64,000 nucleotides of DNA from Verrucomicrobiota bacterium (GCA_003218375.1 QHNH01000027.1:30069-94068); one strand, 5' to 3'. Shown: positions 53,220 to 63,461, counted from the stretch's first letter. A program made the numbers and translations. The notes: a model not told the origin generated them from the letters alone.

Positions 53220-55523
53220 CTACCGCAAAATGACGGAGCGCGACGCAGAGCGGCCGTGATCGTCGAGGGCGATGAGCTGATAAACGCCGGGCGCCGGTTT
53301 CCAGCACAAGACCTCGTGCGCGTCGCACGCTCCGAGAAATGTTTTGTCGGCGAACCAGTAAAGTTTGCGCACGCCGGTTTCGGTCTCGGCGCGGAGTGGG
53401 ATTCCGGGCGTGTTCGCGGAATTGTGTGAGATCGACATTTCATTCGCGGGCAAATTGATCTTCGGTGGATGTCCGCCGCGCGAAAGAAGTTCGTTGTCCA
53501 TGGCCGGCGAAAACGGCGGCGGCAATTTTCGCGGGACACCAGCCCGCTCGAAAAGCGCGAGCAAATCCGACGACCAGAATTCGAAGACCTCGCGTTTCAA
53601 CGTTTGCTTGCCGTCGTCCTGCACCACCCGCAAACCGGTGGACGCGTCGACCAGGATTTCGCGGTGCACATCGCAGGTTGCGATCGGTGAAATGCCCGGG
53701 ATGAACCAGCTTTCGGTGCGATGGGGACAGAACGATGTCGGCAACTGCCCAGATACGGAACAGAACTCAACGCGCTTGAGATTCAGCTCCGCTGGCGGCA
53801 GGTGCGGCTCGAATCGCGCGGGCTCCCTCGTGCGCAAACCGTCGATCATCTGAAAGAGAAGAGGCGCTGCGGCCGTGCGCCCGATGAAAGCGGCGTTTCG
53901 TTTTCCATCAAAATTCCCGATCCAGACCGCGAGCACGTAATGGTCGAAGACTGCGACCGACCAGGCGTCGCGAAAGCCGTGGGATGTTCCAGTTTTCCAA
54001 AACACCGGCGCGCTCCGGACCAAATCGGCGTTGGTCATCCCGGGCCGCGGAATTTTTCCCAGCATGTCCAGGGTGAGAAAGGCGGCTTCGGGGCTGAAGA
54101 TACGCGTATTCTTCGTCGTGCTCGGCTCGTCGAGGAATCGGCGCAGCGGCTGGAGTCGCCCGCCGTTGGCCAGCGCCGCGTAAAGCCGGACCAGGTCCTC
54201 CATCGTCACCTCCGCTCCGCCAAGCGGTAACGACAGGCCGTAGAACGAAGCCGGCTTGGGGAGCGAAACGTCGGCGTTGCGCAAGAATTCATAGAATGTC
54301 GGATGCGACAACTCCGACGCCAGCGTCACGGCCGGGACGTTGCGGCTGCGGGCGAGCGCGTCCGACGCGCGGATCGGCCCGAGAAATTCGCGGTCGAAAT
54401 TCTCGGGGTTGTAATCGCCGAAAGTATGCGGCGCGTCCTTGAGCAGGGTGAGGGGATGGATCTGTCCCTGATCCAGCGCGAGAGCGTAGACGAACGGCTT
54501 CAAGGTCGACCCAGGCGAACGCGGCCGCCGGGTCCCATCGACCTGTCCCTGGATTTCGATTTTCGAAAAATCCGACGACCCGATTTGCGCCAGGACTTCC
54601 ATGGTCTTGAAATCGATCAGCAAGGCGGCGGCGTTTTCGATTCCGCGATCGCGGTTCTGGGCGATGTAATCGGCCACCCGTCTCTCGAGCATTTGCTGGA
54701 GCGACAGGTCAAGGGTCGTGATCCTTTCTGTGGCGGCAGTCCGCGATTCAAGGATCTGCTGGACGAAGTGTGGCGCGGTCAATTGACGCCGCGTGCGCGC
54801 CTCGGCGCGGAAAGTGAGCGCCGGGGTTTCCTTTGTGGTCGACCGCGAATACCACCGCTGTTGCGCGTTCGTCACTCGCTCGTTTTCGCCGCCCGCGACG
54901 AGCGCGCGCCGCGTCGGGCTCTGCGGGATCACGCTCAACGCCACCGCCTCCGCAGCGGTCACGCGCGCGGCACTTTTCGAGAAGTAAATCTCGCTGGCCG
55001 CGCCGACGCCTTCGATGTTCCGGCCATAGGGCGCGAGGTTGAGGTAGGCTTCCAGGATCTGGGCCTTCGAATAATGGCGCTCGAGTTCGATCGCGTAGAC
55101 GATCTGCTGCAGCTTTCCGGCAACGGTCCGCGTGTGCAGATGATAACGCAGTCGCGCCACTTGCATTGTAATCGTCGATGCGCCCGCGCGCGTCTGTCCG
55201 GAAAACGCGAGGTTCCATGTCGCCCGCAACAGCGACACCGGATTAACGCCGGGATGTTTGTCGTAGTATTTGTCCTCGAACCGCAGGGTCGCCTCGATGA
55301 GTGCCGGCGAAATTTCCTTGAGCGGCGTCCAGATCCGATACTTCTGGTCGGCCGTCAGAGTGACGCGAAGGACGTTGCGGTTCCGATCGCGCACTCGCGT
55401 GGAAAAATCGATGCCCTCAAGCAGTGGCGGTTTCGGGAGCGCGAGCCAAACGGCAGCCAGCGCCATCGCGGCAAAAATTGCCCGACGCGTCCAGCGACTG
55501 CGAATCGCGGACTTGACCCTCAT
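53220..55523 (-). CDS. pbpC: Penicillin-binding protein 1C (bifunctional murein synthase-like)
   Basis: A membrane anchor (about residues 12-30) is followed by a GT51 transglycosylase domain (FEDKYYDKHPGVNP, GASTITMQVARL) and a transpeptidase domain with active serine in PGSTLKPFVYAL (about 338), SRN in ARSRNVPAV and WKTGTSHGFRD (about 506). A C-terminal beta domain (BiPBP_C-like) ends the protein. PBP1C is commonly encoded beside alpha-2-macroglobulin, as here. The start is uncertain: ATG 55523 and GTG 55643 both lie in a palindromic element, so the original N-terminus may have been altered. Confidence 0.92.
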   Translation of the reverse strand: MRVKSAIRSRWTRRAIFAAMALAAVWLALPKPPLLEGIDFSTRVRDRNRNVLRVTLTADQKYRIWTPLKEISPALIEATLRFEDKYYDKHPGVNPVSLLRATWNLAFSGQTRAGASTITMQVARLRYHLHTRTVAGKLQQIVYAIELERHYSKAQILEAYLNLAPYGRNIEGVGAASEIYFSKSAARVTAAEAVALSVIPQSPTRRALVAGGENERVTNAQQRWYSRSTTKETPALTFRAEARTRRQLTAPHFVQQILESRTAATERITTLDLSLQQMLERRVADYIAQNRDRGIENAAALLIDFKTMEVLAQIGSSDFSKIEIQGQVDGTRRPRSPGSTLKPFVYALALDQGQIHPLTLLKDAPHTFGDYNPENFDREFLGPIRASDALARSRNVPAVTLASELSHPTFYEFLRNADVSLPKPASFYGLSLPLGGAEVTMEDLVRLYAALANGGRLQPLRRFLDEPSTTKNTRIFSPEAAFLTLDMLGKIPRPGMTNADLVRSAPVFWKTGTSHGFRDAWSVAVFDHYVLAVWIGNFDGKRNAAFIGRTAAAPLLFQMIDGLRTREPARFEPHLPPAELNLKRVEFCSVSGQLPTSFCPHRTESWFIPGISPIATCDVHREILVDASTGLRVVQDDGKQTLKREVFEFWSSDLLALFERAGVPRKLPPPFSPAMDNELLSRGGHPPKINLPANEMSISHNSANTPGIPLRAETETGVRKLYWFADKTFLGACDAHEVLCWKPAPGVYQLIALDDHGRSASRSVILR

Positions 55524-55636
55524 CCTAACCTTCTCCCTCAGGGAGAAGGAACTGGTTCCGGGCATGCGAGCGAAACTCCCTCTCCCTTTCTCTCCCCTCG
55601 GGAGAGAAGGACGCGCAGCGCCAAGTGAGGGTGTTT
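55512..55636. repeat. Palindromic element of the CTTGACCCTCA family at the pbpC start
   Basis: It starts CTTGACCCTCATCCTAACC and closes with a degraded complement near CCAAGTGAGGGTG (to 55634). Inner cores CTCCCTCAGGGAGAAGG and CTCCCCTCGGGAGAGAAGG are self-complementary. It holds both candidate start codons of pbpC. Confidence 0.85.
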
Positions 55637-55673
55637 TTTTCACTTTCCGAAATCCGGTTTCCGCAATCCGAAA

Positions 55674-58600
55674 TTATTTGGTCACGCTGATCTTCACGCC
55701 GAGTCCGCGTCCTTTCACGTTGCGGTCGTACATCGATTCGGCGAAGACTGGCGGCACCACGAAGTTCCCGCGATTACACGATTTGATCTGGTAAGTGATC
55801 TCGAGCGTCTCCGTCGGAACGGTCGCGTAGAAGATCGCGCGATCCTCCCGGACGTCGACGTAATCGACGCCCTTGATCGACGACACGCCGGGCGAAAGCG
55901 ACGAGCCGACAACTTCAAATCCGCCCGGCAGCAGATCGATGAGAGCAACATTGCTGATCCATTCATTTCGCAGGCTGCGGATGCGCAGCCGAACCGTCAG
56001 GACTTCTCCGAGTTGTGAGCTCGTGACCGGTTTGTTCGACTTGTCGAGGATCCCACGATAGACCTCGAGGCCGTCGGTGATCGTCTTGTTGGAAACCTGG
56101 CGATCAAACCCGGCCTCGATGACCTGATAATAGGCGCCCGGCGGATTGAGCGCTGTCGGCGTCCGGAAACGCAACCCGGCTGCGTCGCCCGAAAAGTTCG
56201 CGCGCAACAAAAGTTTCGTCCCCGTCGCGAGAACCTTTTCCTTCTTCGACTTGTCGAACTCAGCGATGGTGAATTCCGGCGGATGTTGCGCGACGACCCG
56301 CGCGTACGACTTTAACGCCAGCACCGCGTAAGCCGCGGACAAAGTATTGAACGTCCCTTCGCCGATGGGTTTCAGCGCTTTCTCGAACTCGGTCGGGGGC
56401 AGCTTCTTCATGCGATCCGGAAATTCGCGCGCGAGAATGGCGACATATTGCGAATCCGCCCCGAGCGGCTGGTAAAAATCGTTGAGTTGTTTTTTGTCGA
56501 ACTGTCCGATCCGATAAGCGGCAATCAACTTCGTCGCCTCGTCCTCCTTCTTCAGAAGGTGGAGGGCACCGGCGAGATAAACGCCCGTCAGGTCCGCCTT
56601 CCATTCCTTCGCGTGATTTTTGTCGAGGTAATCGCGCAGGTTGATGATGTAGTTGGTAGTCACGACGCCTTCGCGACTCAGCAAATAAATCGCGTAGGCG
56701 ATCCGGCGGGCGTCATCGAGATCGGATGGTTCCTTCGCCACCATCGCTTGCAAATTGCGCAGGCCGCTCGCGAACATTTCCGCCGGCGGAGCGAACCCGG
56801 CCGCTTTTGCTTCGATGAGGAAATGCATCGCGTACGGGGACATGAAACTGATCTCCTGGCCTTTCTCCGGCGCCCAATATCCGAACGCGCCTTGGTCGTT
56901 CTGCCGGCGGCGCAGGACAGCGAAAACGTTTTCGAGTTGCGCCGTCACTTCCGGCTTGGACAAACCGAAGTCGGCTTCATCGGCGAGGACGAGCCGGCAA
57001 AAGGCCGCGCTCGTGATCTGCTCGCTGCAGCCGTGCGGAAAATCTTTCAGGAACGCGTCGAGTCCGTGCGCGAGCCCGAGCGGGAGCGCGGACACCGCGG
57101 CAGTCAGCTTGCGAAACTCGGGATACATGTCGCGCGTCACCGGGATCTCAGCGCTGTTCTTGTTGAAGGTGCTGCTCCGCACCTGGGTCAGGAAGGTGGT
57201 GGGCGGCCGCACGCTGATCGTCGAACGCAGCCGCGTTTCCTTGCCGCCGCTGCTCGCGATGAAGGTGACAGTTCCCGATCCCAGCTTGTCATTCACTTTC
57301 ACAGAGAACGTCGTTGTTTGTTCGCGCCCCTCCGCGACCCGCAAGGTCTGCGAAGATGTCTTCACGATTTGCAGATGCTCCGAGCTCTCCGCGCGAACTT
57401 GCACGTCCGCGTTTTCACCCGACCCTTCGACGTTGTTCGCGACCGTGACGCCGACTTCGAAGTCGTCGCCCGGCGCCGCGAGCACCGGCATGCTCGGCGT
57501 GATCACAAACGGTCCGCGCACGAGCGGATTCTTTTCCGCCGCGCCGGTCGCGTCGTCGGCCACGGCGACCGCCATCACGGTTAACGTGCCGGCGAAATAA
57601 TCCGGCACATCGTAGACAACTTCGCGTTGCGTCGGATCGGCATCGATGATTCCCGACCAGAAAACGACCGGCTTTTCGGTGACGCGCTTGAACGGATTGA
57701 GCTGCTTCGGATTGTCGCCGTCGCCGCCGAACGCCGAGAGGGCGCGCAGGATAGAAAACTCCGGCATGATCAGGTCGACGATCTGCGCGGTCTCGACGCC
57801 GAGGGCGCATTTGCGGAAGAAAAAGCCGAGTGGATCCGGCAGTTTGTAATCGGTCACCTGGAGAATGCCCTGGTCGACCGCGAAGACCGCGATCTTCGAC
57901 TTCCGGTCGGTCTTGTATTTGATGTGGAGCGGCTCGCCGGGCTTCGCGATCGCCGGCGTGTCCAGTTCCACTTTCAGCCGGCGTCGCTCGATGTTCGCCG
58001 TGAACGGAACCACGCCATAACTGAGCGGGCTCATGAAGATTTCCTTCGAATCGAGCGAACGAATCAAGGCGACGTTGATGTAGCCGCTGCCCTCGAATCC
58101 GTCGGGCACCTTGATTTTCTGGACGCTGCTCGCGGCATCGGTCTTGAACCAAACCTGCGCGTAAACTTTGTCGCGCTCAATCGTGATGAGGCCGCTGCCC
58201 GCATACGGCGCGGTGATGCTGATCTCGACTTCTTCGCCGGTGTTGTATTGGGTGCGCGAGAGCTTCACCTGCAGCTCCGAGTTCTTGTCGAGCGCGCGCT
58301 TGACGATGCCGCGGCCCACGATGGAGAAACGAACGCGGCTGACTTTGCGGTCATCCTTGTCCCGCAGCTCGACAACGTAATCGCCCGGCTCTTCCGTCGG
58401 AAGCTGGTAATGCAATCCGTCAGCGCCGATGGCGATCTTCTCCGTTTTCGCGACGCGCTCTTTCAAGACCGACTCGTAGGCGTAACTGCCGTTTTCCTTT
58501 TTGGTGATAACGGAGACGTATTCCTGCGCGATGACGTTCAGGGTGACGTTCTCGAGCGCGATTTTGTTGAGCTTCGAATCGACGGCGACCAAATCGACCA

Positions 58601-61586
58601 CGCGCGGCGTGCTGGCGCTGATGTAATTCAGGTTGCCGTCGCTCTTGTAACCCACCACGTAAGGCAGGGCCGAGACCAGCGCGGACGCCTGCCCGGTAAT
58701 GCTGCGCCCGCCTTCGCCTTCGAACGCCTCGGCGAAAAAGCGCATCGAGTAGGTCGCGTCCGCGAAGCGATCCAGTTGCAGCTCCAGCTCGGCCTTGCCG
58801 TCCGCGTCCGTGTTTTGCTCGCCCAGATCCACGGTCTCGGATTGGCGTTCCTTTTTCTCGTCGAGCTGCGGATCGTAAAAGCTGTAGTCCTTGAATTCCG
58901 TAAAGGAAAAAGCAGTCGGCGAAAGTTCGACCCGGCTCTTGATCCGCCGGTCACTCGCCGGCGTGCCGTAGAGATTCGCGAGCGCGATCGACGCTTTCAT
59001 TTCCCGCGGATCGACCCAGCCTTTCGGCGAAGTTTTCGACAACCGGGTCTCGATCTTCATCCGGTCGGGAAGAAATTCCTTCACGTTGACCGTGGTCGAG
59101 CCGAGCAGCGTCGAGCGCTTGTTGCCTTTCACCAGATAGACGTTGATGGCGTATTCGCCGGTCGGCGATTCGTAGGCGGTCTTGTAACTCACTTCCGCGA
59201 AACCGCCCGGTGGCAGCCCGAGCTTTTTCGTTTGGACCTTCAGATCGCGCGCGTCCACGATTTCGGTTTCGATCGGTAACCCGGCCAGTTTGCCGAGCCA
59301 GTTTCGTTGTTTGATGACCAGCGCGATGTGCATCTCATCGCCGGGGCGGTAAACGCCGCGATCGGTGAAGACGAACGCGTCCAGGTCTTCGGCAAGGACC
59401 TTGTTCACGCCGTCGATGTCGAACCGCGAGAAGTTCAGCATCCGATCGTCGCGCGAGTAGGGAATGAAGCTGACGTCGTCGCCGAGCCGCGCGACGTAGA
59501 CCACCGCCTTGCGTTCGTGCTCGTTCTTCTCGACCGAGGTGAACGTCACCCTTCCGTCCGGCGAAGTTTTCGCGCTCTGCACCGCGATGCCGTTCCGTCC
59601 CAGGACCTCGACCGTCACTCCAGCGAGTGGCTGCCCGGTCTTGATCGAGACGACGAATACGTCGCTGGTCTGGTCCGCGTTCTTTTTCACCAGCAACCCG
59701 AGATCGCTGACGAGGATGAACCGCGTGGTCGTGACGCCTTTGATGAATTTCTTCGCGACCGGGTCCCACCCGCGCGCCTTCAGGAAAAACAGCCCGCGCT
59801 CGCTGCCGCCGTCCGCCGGCTTTTGCAGATACTTCGCGAAATCGAACGCGGAATAGTTCGCCTTCCATTTGTTTTGGAGCGCGATCGTCTGGTCCTCGCG
59901 CGCGATCCGCGAAATGTTGTCCTGGTCGAATGAGGCGTTCTTGAATTCCGGCGCCTGGAATTCGCCTTCGGTCTGGCTCACCAGATGGTTGATCTGAGTC
60001 GAGAGCACGCGATCGATCTCGAACTTGATCACCGAAACGCCACGCGACCGGATCGATAACTTGCGCTCGCCTCCCAGCGCGAGCAGGCCGCCGTCGCCCT
60101 GGATTTCCACTTCCTGCGGCAGCTCCGCGGGCACCACGATGTTCGCGTGGTTCTCCGCCAGCTCGTAACCGCTGCGCGCCTTCAGGCCTTTGTCGACACG
60201 GACATACAACTGCCCGTCGCCTTCGAGCCGGAATTTGAAGTGGTGATCGCGGGCAAATTCTTTTTCGGTCGGGATCGCCGTGAACTTGACGACGGTGGCT
60301 TGTTCCAGAATCTCGTCGGTAATTTCATCGGCATTCGCCCATTTCTTTTCGTTCGAAGCATCCTCGGTCGTATTCTCGTCTTCGTCGCTGCCGCTTTCTT
60401 CCTCGTTTGATTTCGCAGTCTCCCGTGACGTGTTTTCCTCACTCGACTCGGTCGCGCTTTCTTCACTTGAGTTTTCCGTGGTCGACTCTTCTTCCTCGCT
60501 CGCCGCGGTCTTCTTCACTTCGCGCTTGGGCAGAAGATAAATGTGGACCTTCTTCGCCAGCTCCGGCGTCGCGATATCGCTGCTCGTCTCGATGTTGAGG
60601 ATTTGCTCCGGCTCGCCCTCCTTGTTGCGGACGATGCTGCTGTCGATGTCCTTGATTTGGAACGCCGTCGCCTTGGACGGGATTTGGGTCTTTTGCTCGA
60701 CAGGATCGTGCAGTTCCGCGCCGCCCTGGCCTGTCCGAAGTCCGCTGGCCAGGATCAATTTCATCCAATCCTCCTCGGGAGGAAGAACAATCGGGGAACT
60801 GCGGACGAAAGCCTGCCGGTTGTGCAGGCCAAAGGTGATGGAGAAATGCGGTGCGGGGTCGTTAGGCGGAAAAACGTTCGAGCCGCCGAGCATGTTGAGC
60901 GTGAGAAATTTCTCGAGCTGGCCTGGCTCGACGGCGTGCGTCAGCTCGACGGTCGCCAGGACCCGCTGTACTCCGGGTTCCTTCGCGTCCTCGGAAAGCG
61001 TTACGTTCTTCAGGTCCGCGCGGAACGGTGGAGTGCTGACGTCGTATTCCAGCTTGTCCATCAGGACCTGGCCCGGAAAGAAATTCTTGTCGAAGACGAC
61101 GCGATACTTTTTGTCCGCGGGCCAGTCCTGGGCCGGCGCGAAGGAGAGCTTGCGGTCGGTAATCCATTTCCAGGCGCCGGCCACCGGCGGATCGAGCCGC
61201 ACCTGTTGCAGCGTCGGATTCTTCAAGTCCTCCAGGCGCGCGGCGGATTCGCTGAACTCGATCGTGAGCGGCGGGAACTTCAACTCTTTCTCCAGCGGCG
61301 TGACCGGGATCGGTGCGACTTCCGCGTAAACCTTGTGCGGCTTTGGCCGGTTTTGATACCAGCGCCAGCCCCGGACAGAGCCGCCCGCGATCACGAAGGC
61401 GAGCAGAAGAATAACCGGCGCCAGGATGGGGTGGCCGCGTCGGAACAGAACCACGCGGGCAAAGCCGCGTTGCAACCAGTAGGGCGGCTTCCAGGAAAGC
61501 TGGCCAAAGGCCGTCCGAAAAATTTTCCTCAGCCATCGCGCCAGCCACGCGAACGGGCGAATCAACAGCCGGAAAAAATTAAGCAT
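55674..61586 (-). CDS. Bacterial alpha-2-macroglobulin (YfhM-type, thioester-containing)
   Basis: The 1970-residue envelope protein has an N-terminal membrane anchor (about residues 54-72), repeated macroglobulin-like beta domains, an acidic low-complexity insert (about 362-415, rich in Glu/Ser/Thr), and the thioester motif FPHGCSEQ near residue 1519, followed by an alpha-barrel thioester domain and C-terminal receptor-like domain. Such proteins trap attacking proteases in the periplasm and work next to PBP1C. The ATG at 61586 (MLNFFRLLIRP) was preferred to a longer frame from 61715. The acidic insert is unusual. Confidence 0.93.
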   Translation of the reverse strand: MLNFFRLLIRPFAWLARWLRKIFRTAFGQLSWKPPYWLQRGFARVVLFRRGHPILAPVILLLAFVIAGGSVRGWRWYQNRPKPHKVYAEVAPIPVTPLEKELKFPPLTIEFSESAARLEDLKNPTLQQVRLDPPVAGAWKWITDRKLSFAPAQDWPADKKYRVVFDKNFFPGQVLMDKLEYDVSTPPFRADLKNVTLSEDAKEPGVQRVLATVELTHAVEPGQLEKFLTLNMLGGSNVFPPNDPAPHFSITFGLHNRQAFVRSSPIVLPPEEDWMKLILASGLRTGQGGAELHDPVEQKTQIPSKATAFQIKDIDSSIVRNKEGEPEQILNIETSSDIATPELAKKVHIYLLPKREVKKTAASEEEESTTENSSEESATESSEENTSRETAKSNEEESGSDEDENTTEDASNEKKWANADEITDEILEQATVVKFTAIPTEKEFARDHHFKFRLEGDGQLYVRVDKGLKARSGYELAENHANIVVPAELPQEVEIQGDGGLLALGGERKLSIRSRGVSVIKFEIDRVLSTQINHLVSQTEGEFQAPEFKNASFDQDNISRIAREDQTIALQNKWKANYSAFDFAKYLQKPADGGSERGLFFLKARGWDPVAKKFIKGVTTTRFILVSDLGLLVKKNADQTSDVFVVSIKTGQPLAGVTVEVLGRNGIAVQSAKTSPDGRVTFTSVEKNEHERKAVVYVARLGDDVSFIPYSRDDRMLNFSRFDIDGVNKVLAEDLDAFVFTDRGVYRPGDEMHIALVIKQRNWLGKLAGLPIETEIVDARDLKVQTKKLGLPPGGFAEVSYKTAYESPTGEYAINVYLVKGNKRSTLLGSTTVNVKEFLPDRMKIETRLSKTSPKGWVDPREMKASIALANLYGTPASDRRIKSRVELSPTAFSFTEFKDYSFYDPQLDEKKERQSETVDLGEQNTDADGKAELELQLDRFADATYSMRFFAEAFEGEGGRSITGQASALVSALPYVVGYKSDGNLNYISASTPRVVDLVAVDSKLNKIALENVTLNVIAQEYVSVITKKENGSYAYESVLKERVAKTEKIAIGADGLHYQLPTEEPGDYVVELRDKDDRKVSRVRFSIVGRGIVKRALDKNSELQVKLSRTQYNTGEEVEISITAPYAGSGLITIERDKVYAQVWFKTDAASSVQKIKVPDGFEGSGYINVALIRSLDSKEIFMSPLSYGVVPFTANIERRRLKVELDTPAIAKPGEPLHIKYKTDRKSKIAVFAVDQGILQVTDYKLPDPLGFFFRKCALGVETAQIVDLIMPEFSILRALSAFGGDGDNPKQLNPFKRVTEKPVVFWSGIIDADPTQREVVYDVPDYFAGTLTVMAVAVADDATGAAEKNPLVRGPFVITPSMPVLAAPGDDFEVGVTVANNVEGSGENADVQVRAESSEHLQIVKTSSQTLRVAEGREQTTTFSVKVNDKLGSGTVTFIASSGGKETRLRSTISVRPPTTFLTQVRSSTFNKNSAEIPVTRDMYPEFRKLTAAVSALPLGLAHGLDAFLKDFPHGCSEQITSAAFCRLVLADEADFGLSKPEVTAQLENVFAVLRRRQNDQGAFGYWAPEKGQEISFMSPYAMHFLIEAKAAGFAPPAEMFASGLRNLQAMVAKEPSDLDDARRIAYAIYLLSREGVVTTNYIINLRDYLDKNHAKEWKADLTGVYLAGALHLLKKEDEATKLIAAYRIGQFDKKQLNDFYQPLGADSQYVAILAREFPDRMKKLPPTEFEKALKPIGEGTFNTLSAAYAVLALKSYARVVAQHPPEFTIAEFDKSKKEKVLATGTKLLLRANFSGDAAGLRFRTPTALNPPGAYYQVIEAGFDRQVSNKTITDGLEVYRGILDKSNKPVTSSQLGEVLTVRLRIRSLRNEWISNVALIDLLPGGFEVVGSSLSPGVSSIKGVDYVDVREDRAIFYATVPTETLEITYQIKSCNRGNFVVPPVFAESMYDRNVKGRGLGVKISVTK

Positions 61587-61738
61587 ATGGAGTGCGTCCT
61601 TTTCGGCGCTGACTGAGTGACGTTCAGTCGTATGGCTCTTGCACGGGCTGGGAAACGCTATCCAGCGCCAGCAAAAGAGGGAAGAACCAAATGGTTTTTT
61701 CCCCACGTAAACCAACTATTTGATCAGCTTGAGCTTGA

Positions 61739-62296
61739 ATGGCTGGTGCCGAATTCTACGCTAAGCAAATGGAAGAAGCCGAAGTTCCACTCGAACATCT
61801 CCACGAAGAGATTCATCACCACGCCGAACATGGCGGCCCGCCCTGGATTTCATGGGTGGCGTTGAGCACCGCGATCCTGGCCGTCCTCGCCGCCATCGCC
61901 GGCCTGCTTTCCGGCAAACACGCCAATGAAGCGATGATGAGTCAGATCCAGGCATCCGACCAATGGGGTTATTATCAAGCCAAGAGCATCAAGGCGGCGG
62001 TGCTGGAAGCGAAGACCACCCTGGCGGAAGCGGCGACCGAGAAGGACAAGGAAAAGGCGGCGCAGTATCAAGAGCAACAAGCGGAGATCAAGCTTGAAGC
62101 CGAACACAAGGAAGCGGAAGCGACTTCGAATTTCCACAAGCACGAAGTCTTCGCGCGCAGTGTGACGATGTTTCAGATCGCGATCGCCATCGCGGCGATA
62201 TCCGCGTTGACAAAGAAGCGGCGGTACTGGTTTGTCAGCCTCGGTTTCGGCGTCGTGGGCGCGGTTTTTCTCGGCCTTGGTTTGATAATGCATTGA
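61739..62296 (+). CDS. DUF4337 membrane protein
   Basis: The N-terminus EVPLEHLHEEIHHHAEH leads into a membrane helix (WISWVALSTAILAVLAAIAG), then a coiled-coil segment (about 75-130) and two C-terminal hydrophobic helices (MFQIAIAIAAISALT and FGVVGAVFLGLGLIM). This is the DUF4337 layout; function is unknown. An ATG at 61769 is an alternative start that would place the conserved segment directly at the N-terminus. It is divergent from the alpha-2-macroglobulin gene. Confidence 0.85.
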   Translation: MAGAEFYAKQMEEAEVPLEHLHEEIHHHAEHGGPPWISWVALSTAILAVLAAIAGLLSGKHANEAMMSQIQASDQWGYYQAKSIKAAVLEAKTTLAEAATEKDKEKAAQYQEQQAEIKLEAEHKEAEATSNFHKHEVFARSVTMFQIAIAIAAISALTKKRRYWFVSLGFGVVGAVFLGLGLIMH

Positions 62297-62301
62297 TTTC
62301 G

Positions 62302-62805
62302 ATGCGCGTTCTTTCGATCGATGCCTCGCTCCGCAATACCGGCGTGGCCGTGATCGATGCCAATGGCGGCAAGCCGCGCGCGCTTTATTTCGGCGTGATT
62401 CATAACGCGAACACCGTCCGCCCTTCTTCCTGTCTGGTGGCGATCCGGGATCGGCTCGCGGAATTGATTCAGGCCCACGAACCGGATTGCTGCGCGCTCG
62501 AGGCCGTCATTTACGTACAGAGTTACAAGACCGCGATCGCGCTCGGCGCCGCGCGAGGGGCGGCCATTCTTGCAGCGGCGGAACGCGGGTTGCCGGTGTT
62601 CGAGTACGCGCCGACGCGAATCAAGCAGGCGACCGTCGGCCGGGGAAGCGCCGATAAGAATCAGGTGGCGTTCATGATTCGGGCGCTGCTCGGGTTGACG
62701 GAAACGCCCGGACCGGATGAGGCCGACGCCCTCGCCATCGGGCTTACGCATCTGCGGGCCGAGGAAGCGGCCAAGCTCGGAGTGCCGACAGCCGCGCGCA
62801 TATGA
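62302..62805 (+). CDS. ruvC: Holliday junction resolvase RuvC
   Basis: RuvC cuts Holliday junctions in recombination. The RNase-H-like acidic residues are visible: Asp in VLSIDASLRNTG, Glu in CCALEAVIYVQ, and Asp residues in PDEADALAIGL, with the SADKNQVAFM helix. The ATG at 62302 (MRVLSIDAS) gives 167 residues; a TTG three codons upstream is unlikely. Its stop overlaps the lipB start (ATGA). ruvA and ruvB are not in the window. Confidence 0.94.
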   Translation: MRVLSIDASLRNTGVAVIDANGGKPRALYFGVIHNANTVRPSSCLVAIRDRLAELIQAHEPDCCALEAVIYVQSYKTAIALGAARGAAILAAAERGLPVFEYAPTRIKQATVGRGSADKNQVAFMIRALLGLTETPGPDEADALAIGLTHLRAEEAAKLGVPTAARI

Positions 62806-63458
62806 ACCCCGGCGCGCTATCCGTTCGCTGGCTGGGACGAGTCACATTCGCCGATGCCCTTACCTTGCAGGAAAAACTGGTTGCGCAAAAGCGCGCCGAC
62901 CACTCATTAGGCGATGAACTGCTTTTGCTCGAACACGATCCGGTTTACACGATCGGTCGCACGCCGGACCAATCGAGTCTGCGCGGCGCGGACCATCTTC
63001 CGCATCCGCTATTCCCGATCAATCGCGGCGGCCAGGCGACCTATCACGGGCCGGGCCAGTTGATGGGTTATCCCATCATCGATCTGCGGAATTGCGGACA
63101 GGATCTCCATCGTTATCTGCGGTGGCTCGAAGATTTGCTCGTGGAAACGCTCGGCGCAGCTGGCATTGCGGCTACGACTCGCGAAGGCCTGACCGGTGTT
63201 TGGGTCGACAATCGGAAGATCGCCTCGATCGGCGTTGGCGTCCGTCATTGGATCACGATGCACGGCTTCGCCCTGAATGTTTGCGGCGACCTGTCGCCAT
63301 TCGATCAAATCGTGCCCTGCGGCATTTCCAATGTGGCGATGACTTCGATCGAGAAAGAAACCGGTCGCCAGGATTCGGTGATGGAAGTCGCTTCTTGGGT
63401 GAGCGAGATTGCGTTACGCCGTATTTCCGCACTCCGGAACGCTGAAATGCTCGCCTGA
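62802..63458 (+). CDS. lipB: Octanoyl-[acyl-carrier-protein]-protein N-octanoyltransferase
   Basis: LipB moves octanoate from ACP to lipoyl domains, the first step of lipoate synthesis. The signature RGGQATYHGPGQLMGYPI, the lysine-containing KIASIGVGVRHW and the catalytic cysteine in VPCGISNV are intact. The 218-residue length fits. It overlaps ruvC by 4 bp and is followed 3 bp later by the metallo-hydrolase gene, so the three are likely co-transcribed. lipA is not seen here. Confidence 0.96.
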   Translation: MNPGALSVRWLGRVTFADALTLQEKLVAQKRADHSLGDELLLLEHDPVYTIGRTPDQSSLRGADHLPHPLFPINRGGQATYHGPGQLMGYPIIDLRNCGQDLHRYLRWLEDLLVETLGAAGIAATTREGLTGVWVDNRKIASIGVGVRHWITMHGFALNVCGDLSPFDQIVPCGISNVAMTSIEKETGRQDSVMEVASWVSEIALRRISALRNAEMLA

Positions 63459-63461
63459 CTT

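Noticed and set aside
57627..59279. Plus-strand open frame of 550 codons opposite the alpha-2-macroglobulin gene
   Set aside because: The translation is rich in Arg, Asp and Val without domains, as expected of an antisense frame.
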